Counted from the first letter of the stretch, positions 17,007 to 26,989 are shown. The stretch: 64,000 nt of DNA from Sideroxydans sp. (GCA_028707175.1 JAQTUV010000002.1:186001-250000); one strand, 5' to 3'. Numbers and translations are program-made. Notes: a model not told the origin generated them from the sequence alone.

Positions 17007-19124
17007 ATGTCACAAGCTGATGCCGACGCTCTTCTGCAAGAGGTTTCCGCCTATCTAAAATCCGAGGATGTGGCGCAGATTCAGGCCGCTCTCGATTTCA
17101 GCCACACAGCACACGAAGGTCAACTGCGCCAATCTGGCGCACCGTATGTCACGCATCCGATTGCGGTCGCTCGCATACTGACCCCGCTGCACTTAGATAC
17201 ACATGCAATCATCGCTGCACTTTTGCATGATGTCGCAGAAGATACCCCCGTCACAATCGATCAAATTGGCGACCTGTTCGGCAAACAGGTCGCCGAACTC
17301 GTTGATGGGCTTAGCAAAATCGACAAGCTACAGTTCGAAACTAAAGAAGATGCGCAAGCGGAAAACTTTCGAAAGATGCTGATGGCGATGGCACGCGATG
17401 TTCGCGTCATCCTCATAAAGTTAGCAGACCGCCTGCACAATATGCGCACGCTAGACTCTGTATCAAACGAAAAGAGCGCCCGCATCGCACGCGAAACAAT
17501 GGACATCTATGCTCCCATTGCCAATCGCTTAGGCTTGAACACACTCTATCAAGAGCTCGAAGACCTGAGCTTTAAGTACCTACATCCCAATCGCTACAGC
17601 GTTCTTTCCAAGGCAATCAAAGTCGCACGCGGCAATCGGCGCGAAGTGGTCAGCAAAATTCTCGAGGCTATTGGCCACAGATTGAACGAGCATCACTTGC
17701 CTGCCGAAGTAAAAGGTCGCGAGAAGCACCTATTCGGCATTTACGAGAAGATGCAATCCAAGTCTCTCGCCTTCGCTCAGGTGCTAGACATCTACGGTTT
17801 TCGTATCCTAGTTGAGGATGTTTCATCCTGTTACGTGGCACTTGGTATTTTGCATGGGCTATACAAACCCTTTCCAGGCAAATTTAAAGACTACATTGCC
17901 ATTCCCAAGGCGAACGGTTATCAGTCTCTGCACACCACGCTGTTTGGGCCATTTGGCACACCAATTGAAGTTCAGATTCGTACGCACGAAATGAATCGAC
18001 TTGCCGAAAGCGGCGTGGCATCGCACTGGCTGTATAAGACCTCTGAAACACAAATCAACGAACTGCACCAAAAGACCCACCAATGGTTACAAACACTGCT
18101 GGAAAGCTTATCTCAGAGCGGAGACTCAGTTGAGTTCCTCGAACACCTCAAAGTTGATCTATTCCCAGATGAGGTCTATGTGTTCTCACCAAAAGGCAAA
18201 ATATTCGCCATGCCTCGAGGCGCAACGACAGTTGATTTTGCTTACGCAGTCCATACCGATATTGGCAATCGTTGCGTTGCAAGCAAAGTGAACTCAGAAC
18301 TCGTTCCATTACGTTCCGAATTGCGAAATGGCGACCGCGTAGAGATCATCACTGCGCCTCACACGCACCCCAATCCAGGCTGGCTCAGTTATGTTGTTAC
18401 CAGCAAAGCACGCAGTGAGATTCGTCACGCATTAAAAACAATGCATCTAAATGAATCCTCTAAAATGGGCGAACGCTTGCTTACCCAAGCATTCACTTCG
18501 CTGGGCCTCAAGTTGCAGGACATTGACAGCCCACGTTGGGACAAATTGCTCAGAGATACAGGAGCAAAGTCACAGCAAGAGATTTATGCTGACATCGGCT
18601 TAGGCAGGCGCCTAAACATGGTGGTGGCGCGTCAACTCGCCAGTATCGGCGACACTGTTTCAAGCGATGTTTTGGGTAATGCAGTCGTGACGATTCAAGG
18701 AACGGAAGGAATGGCAGTGCAATTCGCCAAGTGCTGCCGCCCCATTCCTGGAGACCCCATTATCGGCGTCATCAAGAGTGGCCAGGGCTTGGTCGTACAT
18801 ACTCACGATTGCCCAACACTACGAAAAGGGCGTAGCGGGGATCAATGGCTTGACGTGGCCTGGGATAAGCAGATTACTCGCCCCTTTGACGTCAACCTGA
18901 AACTCATTGTGGCCAATCAACGGGGAGTTTTGGCAAAAATTGCCGCCGCAATAGCGGATGCTGACTCTAATATTGAAAATGTGAATTTCACCAATGAGGG
19001 CGAATACACAGCTATCTACTTTACCCTTCAAGTTGTCAATCGTGCGCACCTTGCCACCATCATGCGCAACTTGCGTAAGATCGTTGAAGTGATTCGCATT
19101 ATTCGTGTGAAAAATGCGAATTGA
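17007..19124 (+). CDS. spoT: Bifunctional (p)ppGpp synthetase/hydrolase SpoT
   Basis: This is a Rel/SpoT family enzyme that makes and degrades the alarmone (p)ppGpp. The 705 residues have an N-terminal HD hydrolase (LLHDVAEDTPVT at about 73-84, then KLADRLHNMRTL), a synthetase domain with RILVEDVSSCY and KFKDYIAIPKANGYQSLHT, a TGS domain (VYVFSPKGKIFAMPRGAT), a zinc-finger-like segment (FAKCCRPIPGDPIIG) and a C-terminal ACT domain. The intact HD motif and its place after rpoZ favour SpoT over RelA. Confidence 0.96.
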   Translation: MSQADADALLQEVSAYLKSEDVAQIQAALDFSHTAHEGQLRQSGAPYVTHPIAVARILTPLHLDTHAIIAALLHDVAEDTPVTIDQIGDLFGKQVAELVDGLSKIDKLQFETKEDAQAENFRKMLMAMARDVRVILIKLADRLHNMRTLDSVSNEKSARIARETMDIYAPIANRLGLNTLYQELEDLSFKYLHPNRYSVLSKAIKVARGNRREVVSKILEAIGHRLNEHHLPAEVKGREKHLFGIYEKMQSKSLAFAQVLDIYGFRILVEDVSSCYVALGILHGLYKPFPGKFKDYIAIPKANGYQSLHTTLFGPFGTPIEVQIRTHEMNRLAESGVASHWLYKTSETQINELHQKTHQWLQTLLESLSQSGDSVEFLEHLKVDLFPDEVYVFSPKGKIFAMPRGATTVDFAYAVHTDIGNRCVASKVNSELVPLRSELRNGDRVEIITAPHTHPNPGWLSYVVTSKARSEIRHALKTMHLNESSKMGERLLTQAFTSLGLKLQDIDSPRWDKLLRDTGAKSQQEIYADIGLGRRLNMVVARQLASIGDTVSSDVLGNAVVTIQGTEGMAVQFAKCCRPIPGDPIIGVIKSGQGLVVHTHDCPTLRKGRSGDQWLDVAWDKQITRPFDVNLKLIVANQRGVLAKIAAAIADADSNIENVNFTNEGEYTAIYFTLQVVNRAHLATIMRNLRKIVEVIRIIRVKNAN

Positions 19125-19149
19125 TATCCATCCTATATAAGGCGTCCGC

Positions 19150-19593
19150 ATGAAGGATTCGCTTAAAACTGGACTCAAATACGAACATAGATTCTTATTG
19201 CCCGTCAGTAAGACGGTTCCCGCCCTTTATCCTGAAGCACCCGAATTTCTGGCTATGCCCGAAGTGTTTGCCACTGGCTACATGGTGGGATTTCTCGAGT
19301 GGGCGTGCATCAAATGCATCAACCCTCATATCGACTGGCCTATCGAACAAACAGTTGGGACGCATATCAATGTTTCCCATCAGGCCGCCACCCCTCCCGG
19401 ATTAGAGATCATCGCCAGCGTCGAATTAATCGAGGTGGATGGTAAAAGATTGGTTTTCAACGTCGAGGCCCACGATGGAGTAGAGACTATTTCAAAAGGA
19501 CGACACGAGCGCTTCATCATCAATAAAGAGCGCTTCGATGAGAAACTAGAATCAAAGAAATTGTTATTGCCCAGCGCTAACGGCAAGACCTAA
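19150..19593 (+). CDS. FlK-like hotdog-fold thioesterase
   Basis: The 147-residue protein resembles the fluoroacetyl-CoA thioesterase-like family with a hotdog fold. Candidate catalytic residues are the glutamate in GFLEWAC and the threonine/histidine of VGTHINVSHQAATPPG, with the late KGRHERF motif. The true substrate is unknown; most family members outside Streptomyces are unlikely to act on fluoroacetyl-CoA. It begins 25 bases after spoT and could be co-transcribed. Its end overlaps pabB by 4 bases. Confidence 0.82.
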   Translation: MKDSLKTGLKYEHRFLLPVSKTVPALYPEAPEFLAMPEVFATGYMVGFLEWACIKCINPHIDWPIEQTVGTHINVSHQAATPPGLEIIASVELIEVDGKRLVFNVEAHDGVETISKGRHERFIINKERFDEKLESKKLLLPSANGKT

Positions 19594-20960
19594 TATTTCT
19601 CTAACTTTCCGCCGAATCGTTGTAAAAGTTCCAGCATCGCAGATGCCTTGTCCAAGGTTTCCTGATACTCCGCATCACACCTCGAATCCGCCACAATTCC
19701 CCCACCCACCCAACAACGAATCTCTCCCTGCGAATACACGAGCGTTCTAATAGCGATGTTCGTATCCATATTGCCATCATAGCCAACATAGCCGATAGCA
19801 CCACAATAGACTCCACGCGAGTGAGGCTCTAATTCGTCAATAATTTCAATTGCACGTTGCTTGGGTGCCCCTGTAATCGATCCCCCGGGGAAACACCCCT
19901 GTAACAAATCAAGCGCATCACAGTCGTCCCGCAATTTTCCAATTACGGTACTGACCAAATGATGCACGTTTGAGAAGCTTTCGACGTCAAATAACTTTGG
20001 CGTTTTCACAGACCCGACTTCGCAAGTCTTGCTAATGTCGTTGCGCAACAAATCCACAATCATAAGGTTTTCCGCTCGATCTTTTGGATGTCGCTGTAAC
20101 TCCTGTATCTGGATTGAATCGTCTTGAGGCACTCCGCTCCGGCGACGCGTTCCCTTGATTGGTTTTGTTTCAACAGCTCTATCCGTCACCTTCAAAAATC
20201 TCTCTGGAGAAGCACTGAGGACTTTTACATCGGGAAAATCTAAGAATGCCGAATGGGGGGCCGGACTAATTTCACGCAAGGCTAAATATGCTGCCAATGC
20301 ATCACCGCGAGCTTTGGCAAAGAACATTTGAGCAAAATTCACCTGGTAACAATCCCCCTCGATCAGATAGTTCTGTATTTTTTGAAATGCCTGTCGATAG
20401 TCTGCTGGGGTTATGTTTGAATAAATCTTCCCACACACCTGAAAATTCTCTTGTAGCGTTTTATCTACCGCGATTCCACTTATTAAGCGTGACAATATTC
20501 GGGGTAACTCTTCAATCGTTTCTTGATGCCGCTGATGCGACACCAATCTGGCTTCACTTTTATGGTGATCAATGATGACAGCCCAGTCATAAATACCAAT
20601 CGCCATATCAGGCACTGACTGGGTATCTCTCGATTCCCGAACCCGTCCCGTGCGTAGCAAGTCATATCCCCAATAACCTAGCGCTCCTCCCGAGAAGGGG
20701 ACACCAGGAATCGACTCAATCGATGTACCAAGCACGTCTTTAAGCAGGTTAAATGGATTGTCCGTTTGTATATGATTGCCATTAGCATCACTTATGAGCG
20801 TCTCTTCCCCTTGGGTGAGCAAGGTACGCCATGGATGCGCCACCAATATATCAAACCGTCCACCATCTCCGTCTATCCAAGCAGGCCAAGGCAATTCACG
20901 TAGCACCGAAAAATATTGCCCGGCATCCTTCAAATAGGGGAGAGGAGAACTAAAAAACAT
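19590..20960 (-). CDS. pabB: Aminodeoxychorismate synthase component I
   Basis: PabB converts chorismate to 4-amino-4-deoxychorismate for folate synthesis. The 456 residues show SASPERFLKV, KPIKGTRRRSG, the metal-binding FPGGSITGAPKQRAIEIIDELE region (split motif), and a C-terminal WVGGGIVADS. The TrpE-type regulatory LLES tryptophan-binding motif is not apparent, so PabB is preferred over anthranilate synthase. No pabC-like lyase is fused. It is divergent from the BPH gene with a 41-base gap. Confidence 0.92.
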   Translation of the reverse strand: MFFSSPLPYLKDAGQYFSVLRELPWPAWIDGDGGRFDILVAHPWRTLLTQGEETLISDANGNHIQTDNPFNLLKDVLGTSIESIPGVPFSGGALGYWGYDLLRTGRVRESRDTQSVPDMAIGIYDWAVIIDHHKSEARLVSHQRHQETIEELPRILSRLISGIAVDKTLQENFQVCGKIYSNITPADYRQAFQKIQNYLIEGDCYQVNFAQMFFAKARGDALAAYLALREISPAPHSAFLDFPDVKVLSASPERFLKVTDRAVETKPIKGTRRRSGVPQDDSIQIQELQRHPKDRAENLMIVDLLRNDISKTCEVGSVKTPKLFDVESFSNVHHLVSTVIGKLRDDCDALDLLQGCFPGGSITGAPKQRAIEIIDELEPHSRGVYCGAIGYVGYDGNMDTNIAIRTLVYSQGEIRCWVGGGIVADSRCDAEYQETLDKASAMLELLQRFGGKLEKY

Positions 20961-21001
20961 CGGTGTTAGAATCGATTGATATTCATTTTGAAAGGTTACA
21001 C

Positions 21002-21568
21002 ATGACCACCATCGTCGCTGTCAAAAAAAACGGCTACGTCTCAATTGCAGCCGATACATTAACGACATTTGGCAACACCCGCTTGCAAGCGAATTGCGAC
21101 GCATCTCACGATAAGATTCTACACTTCGGTGAAAGTTACATCGGCGTTTGTGGTAGCGCCGCACACCATTTGGTACTTACCAGCTTGTTTTCGAAAATGC
21201 CTAACCTACAATTGAATAGCAAAGACGAAATATTTGAGACCTTTAGAAAACTTCACCCGATCTTAAAAGAAGAGTGCTTTCTCAATCCCAAAGAAGACGA
21301 GGAAGATCCCTATGAATCAAGCCAGATCACCGCGTTGATAGCCAATGCTCAAGGTATCTTTGCAATATATTCGATGCGTGAAGTATTTGAATTCACTCAA
21401 TTCTGGGCTATCGGATCAGGTCATGAATTTGCTCTAGGCGCGATGCATCACGCATACAAGCATGTCGAGTCAGCATCTGACATTGCACTAATAGGTGTCG
21501 AAACAGGAATTGCATTAGATAAGAACAGCGGAACGCCAACCACTCAATACACAATCAAGCTAGCCTAA
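21002..21568 (+). CDS. Betaproteobacterial proteasome homologue (BPH), HslV-like
   Basis: This is an N-terminal-nucleophile hydrolase of the proteasome fold. From the ATG at 21002 (GAAAGG upstream) the 188 residues start MTTIVAVKKNGYVSIAADT, so removal of Met would expose the threonine nucleophile. The second aspartate and the lysine (ASHDKILHFG) and a late IGSGHEFALGAM fit HslV. It differs from HslV by an acidic insert (LNPKEDEEDPYESSQ), and no hslU or other ATPase lies beside it. This matches the stand-alone BPH proteins described for betaproteobacteria. Substrates are unknown. An upstream in-frame ATG at 20963 is unlikely. Confidence 0.85.
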   Translation: MTTIVAVKKNGYVSIAADTLTTFGNTRLQANCDASHDKILHFGESYIGVCGSAAHHLVLTSLFSKMPNLQLNSKDEIFETFRKLHPILKEECFLNPKEDEEDPYESSQITALIANAQGIFAIYSMREVFEFTQFWAIGSGHEFALGAMHHAYKHVESASDIALIGVETGIALDKNSGTPTTQYTIKLA

Positions 21569-21876
21569 AACAAACCGCAAAATTCTAGTTAACGCTAGAA
21601 AGATAGACTCCCCAGCGCGATGCTAAAAAATGAGTTGCAGGGGCTACCCTATACTCAATTATAGAAAAATGCCAGATAGCGGTGCGAGCCTTAACGCAAC
21701 GCAGACGATCCACGATACGCCAACCAAAACAAATACAATATTTTAGGGAACAACCACCTTTGCACTTAATTTAAAGTGCAAATGCCACTGCAAAGCCTAT
21801 CCGGCTCGCCATCCGACAACCGTGAATCAGCCCCATCCGAAACTACAGGCGGGGCTGCTCACAGCCTCCCACCACA
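21569..21876. other. Non-coding gap with two hairpins
   Basis: No gene is apparent in these 308 bases. A perfect 9-base inverted repeat TTTGCACTT/AAGTGCAAA (21759-21782) and a 7-base repeat CAGCCCC/GGGGCTG (21828-21857) lie downstream of the convergent BPH and histone-like genes. Neither is followed by a good T-run on either strand, so they are weak terminator candidates. Confidence 0.5.
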
Positions 21877-22614
21877 TTAGTTCGGCTTACTAATACCGGG
21901 TGTGGGAAAAGGCCAAGTAGCAGCCGGACGCACAGGTGCTGGTGCGGACGGAGCTGGTGCTGCGGCAACAACTGGAGCCGCTGCAGGCTTAGCAACTGCC
22001 TTTTTAACAGCAGGCTTCTTTGCTGCCACTGGTTTAGCTGCCACTGGTTTAGCAACTACTTCTTTTTTGGCTGCTGGCTTCTTCACTGCAACTGCTTTCT
22101 TGGCAACTGCTGGCTTTTTAGCTACAACCTTTTTAGCGGCAGGTTTAGCTGCTACTTTTTTGGCTGCTGGCTTCTTCGCTGCAACTGCTTTCTTGGCAAC
22201 TGCTGGCTTTTTAGCTACAACTTTTTTAGCGGCAGGTTTAGCTGCTACTTTTTTGGCTGCTGGCTTCTTCGCTGCAACTGCTTTCTTGGCAACTGCTGGC
22301 TTTTTAGCTACAACCTTTTTAGCGGCAGGTTTAGCTGCTACTTTTTTGGCTGCTGGCTTCTTCGCTGCAACTGCTTTTTTGGCAACTGCTGGCTTTTTAG
22401 CTACGGCCTTTTTAGCGGCAGGTTTAGCTGCTACTTTTTTGGCTGCTGGCTTCTTCGCTGCAACTGCTTTTTTGGCTGCTGCTGGCTTTTTAGCTACGGC
22501 CTTTTTAGCGGCAGGTTTAGCTGCTACTTTTTTGGCTGCAGGCTTCTTCGCTGCAACTGCTTTCTTTGCTGCCGGCTTCTTTGCTGCTGGTTTAGCTTTC
22601 TTTGCTGCTACCAT
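21877..22614 (-). CDS. Histone H1-like Lys/Ala/Pro-repeat DNA-binding protein
   Basis: The product has 245 residues from an ATG preceded by AAGGAGG. It is almost entirely made of KKPAAKK/KKAVAAKK-type repeats, as in bacterial histone H1-like and AlgP proteins that bind DNA without sequence preference. The unit is 31 residues, repeated about five times. A short non-repetitive proline-rich C-terminus (ATWPFPTPGISKPN) follows. Low complexity means homology cannot distinguish subfamilies. It may condense the nucleoid. The large Ala-rich frame on the opposite strand is an artefact of this repeat. Confidence 0.85.
   Translation of the reverse strand: MVAAKKAKPAAKKPAAKKAVAAKKPAAKKVAAKPAAKKAVAKKPAAAKKAVAAKKPAAKKVAAKPAAKKAVAKKPAVAKKAVAAKKPAAKKVAAKPAAKKVVAKKPAVAKKAVAAKKPAAKKVAAKPAAKKVVAKKPAVAKKAVAAKKPAAKKVAAKPAAKKVVAKKPAVAKKAVAVKKPAAKKEVVAKPVAAKPVAAKKPAVKKAVAKPAAAPVVAAAPAPSAPAPVRPAATWPFPTPGISKPN
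22058..22600. repeat. 93-bp tandem repeat array in the histone-like gene
   Basis: The sequence GCTACTTTTTTGGCTGC recurs at 22151, 22244, 22337, 22430 and 22523, an exact 93-base period (31 codons). Units are nearly identical at DNA level, so the array is likely to vary in copy number by slippage or recombination without shifting frame. Confidence 0.92.
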
Positions 22615-22714
22615 TTCAACCTCCTTAGTGGTGAAAGTTAACAAAAAACAACCCTACAACGAACAACGACTACACCTTCAACACACCGCTTACGGCATGC
22701 ATGAAGCCCTTGCA

Positions 22715-22740
22715 ACAAAGGCCGCCGAAGCAGCCTTTGT
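22715..22740 (-). terminator. UUCG-loop terminator after nrdB
   Basis: On the minus strand, ACAAAGGCTGC and GCGGCCTTTGT pair around a TTCG tetraloop (one U-G pair), giving an 11-base stem 8 bases past the nrdB stop. Only a short T-rich tail follows (TTTGTTG), so termination strength is uncertain, but position and the stable tetraloop fit a rho-independent terminator. Confidence 0.72.
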
Positions 22741-22748
22741 CATCAATC

Positions 22749-23888
22749 TTAATCCCAAGAAAGCGCACCACCCGTCTGATACTCAGTCACTCGGGTCTCG
22801 AAGAAATTCTTCTCTTTCTTCAAGTCGATCATCTCAGCCATCCATGGGAATGGGTTGGTTGCACCTTGATACAGCACTTCAACACCAATTTGTTGGCAGC
22901 GTCGATTAGCAATAAAGCGTAAGTATTCCTTAAACATCCCCGCATTTAAGCCTAATACGCCGCGAGGCATAGTGTCCTCAGCATAACGATATTCCAACTC
23001 AACACCTTTTTGGAACAGACCACGAATCTCTTCACGGAAAGCTGGGGTCCACAAATGAGGGTTTTCTAACTTGATTTGATTGATGACGTCCACGCCGAAG
23101 TTCAAGTGCATGGATTCGTCACGCAGGATGTATTGATATTGTTCAGCAGCGCCGGTCATCTTGTTCTGACGGCCCAGTGCCAGAATCTGCACAAAACCAA
23201 CGTAAAAGAACAAGCCTTCCATGATGCAAGCGAACACAATCAGACTACGTAAGAGTTTTTGGTCATTCTCTGGCGTTCCGGTCTTGAATTCCGGATTGGT
23301 CAGAACATCGATGAAGGGCAGCAAAAACTCGTCTTTATCGCGAATACTTTGCACTTCATGGTACATATTAAATACTTCACCCTCATCCAAGCCCAAGCTT
23401 TCTACGATGTACTGATAAGCGTGTGTATGTATCGCCTCTTCGAATGCTTGACGCAACAAAAACTGGCGGCACTCAGGATTGGTGATGTGACGATAAGTAC
23501 CTAATGCGATGTTATTTGCAGCCAAACTATCGGCCGTAGTAAAAAATCCTAGATTGCGCTTAACCAAACGACGCTCATCATCGGTCAAACCATTTGGATT
23601 CTTCCACAAGGCAATATCTGCCGACATATTGATCTCTTGCGGCATCCAATGGTTAGCGCAACCAGCCAGATATTTCTCCCACGCCCACTTGTACTTAAAT
23701 GGCACCAGTTGATTCACATCGGCACTGCTATTAATGATGCGCTTGTCCTCAACGCGAATGCGCCCAGTTGAAGTAGATGCGATTGTATAGCTGTGATCCG
23801 CCGCAGTTGCCGACGATGCTCCTGCCGCAGGCATGAGCGCTACCGCAGGCACTACATTAGTTGTTACTTCGTCATCAAAATTCAGCAT
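22749..23888 (-). CDS. nrdB: Ribonucleotide reductase beta subunit (class Ia)
   Basis: NrdB generates and stores the tyrosyl radical for reduction of ribonucleotides to deoxyribonucleotides by NrdA. The 379 residues begin MLNFDDEVT (AAGGA upstream). Diiron ligands and the radical tyrosine are seen in [12 protein letters not shown] (Glu, His, Tyr spacing as in E. coli Y122), with [11 protein letters not shown] as the second helix. The N-terminus to residue 60 is variable and alanine-rich. It lies about 130 bases after nrdA and ends at a terminator. Confidence 0.96.
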   Translation of the reverse strand: MLNFDDEVTTNVVPAVALMPAAGASSATAADHSYTIASTSTGRIRVEDKRIINSSADVNQLVPFKYKWAWEKYLAGCANHWMPQEINMSADIALWKNPNGLTDDERRLVKRNLGFFTTADSLAANNIALGTYRHITNPECRQFLLRQAFEEAIHTHAYQYIVESLGLDEGEVFNMYHEVQSIRDKDEFLLPFIDVLTNPEFKTGTPENDQKLLRSLIVFACIMEGLFFYVGFVQILALGRQNKMTGAAEQYQYILRDESMHLNFGVDVINQIKLENPHLWTPAFREEIRGLFQKGVELEYRYAEDTMPRGVLGLNAGMFKEYLRFIANRRCQQIGVEVLYQGATNPFPWMAEMIDLKKEKNFFETRVTEYQTGGALSWD

Positions 23889-24021
23889 GGCATTCCTTAA
23901 TATTCCGAGCGTTTGCCGCATGTGCGGCGAACATATCATTTATTTTCAAGCTTCGCACTTTGATTTGCATAGAATTTGCAAAGTCAAAGATGAAGCCTCC
24001 TCTTCCGATGTTATTTCTTGC

Positions 24022-26904
24022 TTACTGACACGCCTCACACTCAGGATTATCAATCGAACAGAATTTTGGTTCTTCTACTGTTGCTGTTGCAAATGCTCCG
24101 CCAGCACCTTCGCCGTTCGACACCGCATTCAACGATCCAGCTCGAGATGTCGATTTTTCAGCCGAAGTTGCCCCCAAGGTACGAAGGTAATAAGTCGTTT
24201 TCAGACCACGCAACCATGCCAATTTATAAGTCTCATCCAACTTACGCCCAGACACACCGGACATATAGATATTGAGCGATTGCGCTTGATCAATCCATTT
24301 TTGGCGGCGTGATGCAGCTTCAATCAACCATGTCGGCTCAACTTCAAATGCAGTCGCATACAAACTACGCAATTCAGTTGGGATACGATCAATCTTAGCC
24401 AAACTGCCGTCAAAGTATTTCAAATCAGCAATCATCACCTCATCCCACAAACCCATTTCTTTCAAATCGGCTACGAGGTGCTCGTTAATAACCGTAAACT
24501 CCCCTGACAGATTCGATTTAACGAAAATGTTCTGATAGGTTGGCTCGATACAAGCTGAAACGCCAATGATGTTTGATATGGTCGCTGTAGGTGCAATCGC
24601 CACGCAATTTGAGTTACGCATCCCGAACTGCTTGATTCGAGCACGCAAACCACTCCAGTCCATGCGTGATGACATATCTACTTCCATATATCCACCACGT
24701 TGCTCACGCAACATGTCAACGCTGTCTTGCGGCAAAATTCCCTTATCCCAAAGACTTCCACGATAGCTAGCATATCGACCACGCTCTTCAGCCAAAGCCG
24801 AAGACGCTGAATACGCGTAATAGCAGACCGCTTCCATAGAGCTATCCGCAAACTCAACGGCAGCTTCAGACGAGTACGGGATACGCAAATCATGCAGACA
24901 GTCTTGAAAACCCATAATGCCCAAACCAACCGGGCGATGTTTCATGTTCGCATTACGGGCTTTTGCCACTGCGTAATAATTTATATCAATCACGTTATCC
25001 AACATACGCATCGCGGTTGTGATGGTCGCTTCTAACTTTTCGTGGTTAAGCTGCCCAGCTTTTTCATGCCCTTTTGGATAGAGATGAGCCGCCAAATTCA
25101 CCGAACCCAAGTTACACACAGCAATCTCGCTGTCTGATGTATTCAATGTAATTTCTGTACACAGGTTGGAGCTATGTACCACGCCAACGTGCTGTTGCGG
25201 ACTACGGATGTTGCATGGATCTTTAAATGTGACCCAAGGATGGCCAGTTTCAAACAGCATGGTCAACATCTTGCGCCACAAGCTTTGTGCTGCAACTTTT
25301 TTGAACAACTTCAGTTCGCCCCTAGCGACCTTTTCTTCATAGCCCAAATAAGCCTTCTCGAACTCAGCACCAAATTTGTCATGCAGGTCTGGGCAATTAG
25401 ATGGGGAGAATAATGTCCATTCACCGCCCTCCATGACGCGCTTCATGAAAAGATCCGGAATCCAATTGGACGTATTCATGTCATGCGTACGACGACGATC
25501 ATCACCTGTGTTTTTACGCAACTCCAAAAATTCCTCAACATCAAGGTGCCACGTTTCAAGATACGCACATACCGCACCTTTACGTTTGCCCCCTTGATTC
25601 ACCGCAACCGCAGTATCGTTAACCACCTTAAGGAATGGCACCACGCCTTGCGACTTTCCATTTGTACCCTTGATATGACTACCCAAGGCACGCACACTAG
25701 TCCAGTCATTGCCTAAGCCTCCTGCAAACTTGGACAACAAAGCATTCTCTTTCAAAGCCTCGTATATGCCATCCAAATCGTCAGCCACAGTTGTTAGATA
25801 GCAAGAAGACAGTTGCGAACGACGCGTTCCAGCGTTGAACAAAGTTGGCGTGGAACTCATAAAATCGAAACTCGACAGCAAACGATAGAACTCAATTGCG
25901 CGTTCTTCGCGATTGATTTCATTCAAGCTCAGCCCCATAGCCACACGCATAAAAAATGCCTGAGGCAACTCGATACGCTTATCTTCGACATGCAAGAAAT
26001 AGCGGTCATACAGGGTTTGCAAACCTAAATAGTTAAATTTCAGATCTCGACTTGCATCCAAGGCTTTACCGAGACGCACCAAGTCAAAATGACCCATATC
26101 CTCATTGAGCAACTCAGCTTCGATACCGCGTTTGATGTACTTTGGGAAATATTCGGCGTAACGCTCTGTCATTTCTGCAGGAGCAACCTCTTCGCCAAGG
26201 ATCTCGCAACAGATATTGTTCAACAACAAACGTGCCGTCACAAAACTGTACGCAGGATCCTGCTCAATCAATGTGCGGGCAGACAGAATGGCACACTTAC
26301 GGACTTCTTCAATAGCTACACCATCGTACAAATCTTTCAGCGTCATCTTAAGGACTTTATGTACATCGACAGCAGCCCCCAAACCCTCACAAGCCGACTC
26401 GATACGAGCCGTCAGCGCTGCAATATCTAACGGACGAAGAATCTCGCCATCTTTAACATTTAGAACATGCTCGGCCACTTCAGCCTTCGCCTTGGCGCGC
26501 TCCATAGTGCGCTTTTCACGATACAACACATAAGAACGTGCAACATCATGCTCCCCAGAACGCATCAAAGACAATTCGACTTGATCTTGAATATCTTCGA
26601 TATGAAATGTTCCGCCATGAGGTTGACGACGCACCAAAGCGTTAACCACGCCTGATGTTAATTGATCGACCATTTCTCGCACGCGCGCCGAAGCAGCACC
26701 TTGGCCGCCATTCACCGCGATGAATGCTTTTGTCAACGCGATGGCTATCTTGCCCGGCTCAAAAGCTGCGACCGAACCATTACGACGAATGGTCTTATAT
26801 TGATCTAGCGGCAAACTGGATGAGGACGAAACAGAGTCAGATTCATTATGGGTATACATCGACTTAACGACAGATGGCGAAACATTTTCAGAAGCGTGCA
26901 GCAT
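24022..26904 (-). CDS. nrdA: Ribonucleotide reductase alpha subunit (class Ia)
   Basis: NrdA holds the active site and allosteric sites of the aerobic enzyme. The 960 residues begin with a variable N-terminus, then an ATP-cone region (KTIRRNGSVAAFEPGKIAIAL, shown split), the barrel with STPTLFNAGTRRSQLSSC, SVNLAAHLYP and NMKHRPVGLGIMGFQDCL. The C-terminal redox tail ends FCSIDNPECEACQ, whose cysteines are re-reduced by thioredoxin or glutaredoxin. Length is above the E. coli form, mainly from the N-terminal part. A GGGGGAG box precedes the ATG and an NrdR box lies 70 bases upstream. Confidence 0.97.
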   Translation of the reverse strand: MLHASENVSPSVVKSMYTHNESDSVSSSSSLPLDQYKTIRRNGSVAAFEPGKIAIALTKAFIAVNGGQGAASARVREMVDQLTSGVVNALVRRQPHGGTFHIEDIQDQVELSLMRSGEHDVARSYVLYREKRTMERAKAKAEVAEHVLNVKDGEILRPLDIAALTARIESACEGLGAAVDVHKVLKMTLKDLYDGVAIEEVRKCAILSARTLIEQDPAYSFVTARLLLNNICCEILGEEVAPAEMTERYAEYFPKYIKRGIEAELLNEDMGHFDLVRLGKALDASRDLKFNYLGLQTLYDRYFLHVEDKRIELPQAFFMRVAMGLSLNEINREERAIEFYRLLSSFDFMSSTPTLFNAGTRRSQLSSCYLTTVADDLDGIYEALKENALLSKFAGGLGNDWTSVRALGSHIKGTNGKSQGVVPFLKVVNDTAVAVNQGGKRKGAVCAYLETWHLDVEEFLELRKNTGDDRRRTHDMNTSNWIPDLFMKRVMEGGEWTLFSPSNCPDLHDKFGAEFEKAYLGYEEKVARGELKLFKKVAAQSLWRKMLTMLFETGHPWVTFKDPCNIRSPQQHVGVVHSSNLCTEITLNTSDSEIAVCNLGSVNLAAHLYPKGHEKAGQLNHEKLEATITTAMRMLDNVIDINYYAVAKARNANMKHRPVGLGIMGFQDCLHDLRIPYSSEAAVEFADSSMEAVCYYAYSASSALAEERGRYASYRGSLWDKGILPQDSVDMLREQRGGYMEVDMSSRMDWSGLRARIKQFGMRNSNCVAIAPTATISNIIGVSACIEPTYQNIFVKSNLSGEFTVINEHLVADLKEMGLWDEVMIADLKYFDGSLAKIDRIPTELRSLYATAFEVEPTWLIEAASRRQKWIDQAQSLNIYMSGVSGRKLDETYKLAWLRGLKTTYYLRTLGATSAEKSTSRAGSLNAVSNGEGAGGAFATATVEEPKFCSIDNPECEACQ

Positions 26905-26973
26905 TTAACTCCCCCTTTGCAATACAAAAGCCAACCCGGCATCCAGTCCGAAATTGGCGAGATTTGAAAAAAA

Positions 26974-26989
26974 ACACTACATATAGTGG
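26974..26989 (-). promoter_or_regulatory. NrdR box upstream of nrdA
   Basis: ACACTACATATAGTGG matches the NrdR consensus ACACTATATATAGTGT closely and lies 70 bases before the nrdA start. NrdR would repress nrdAB when dATP is high. A second, weaker match (GGCCTATATCTTGTGT, 27050-27065) is 76 bases further upstream, farther than the usual 31-32 base pair spacing. Confidence 0.75.

Noticed and set aside
21828-21857. Terminator for the histone-like gene
   Set aside because: The stem is 7 bases with a 16-base loop and no T-run; kept only as a hairpin in the gap.
21902-22909. A 335-residue alanine/phenylalanine-rich plus-strand reading frame
   Set aside because: It is the reverse-strand shadow of the Lys/Ala/Pro repeat gene; the repeat lacks stops in this frame, and there is no plausible protein or start site.
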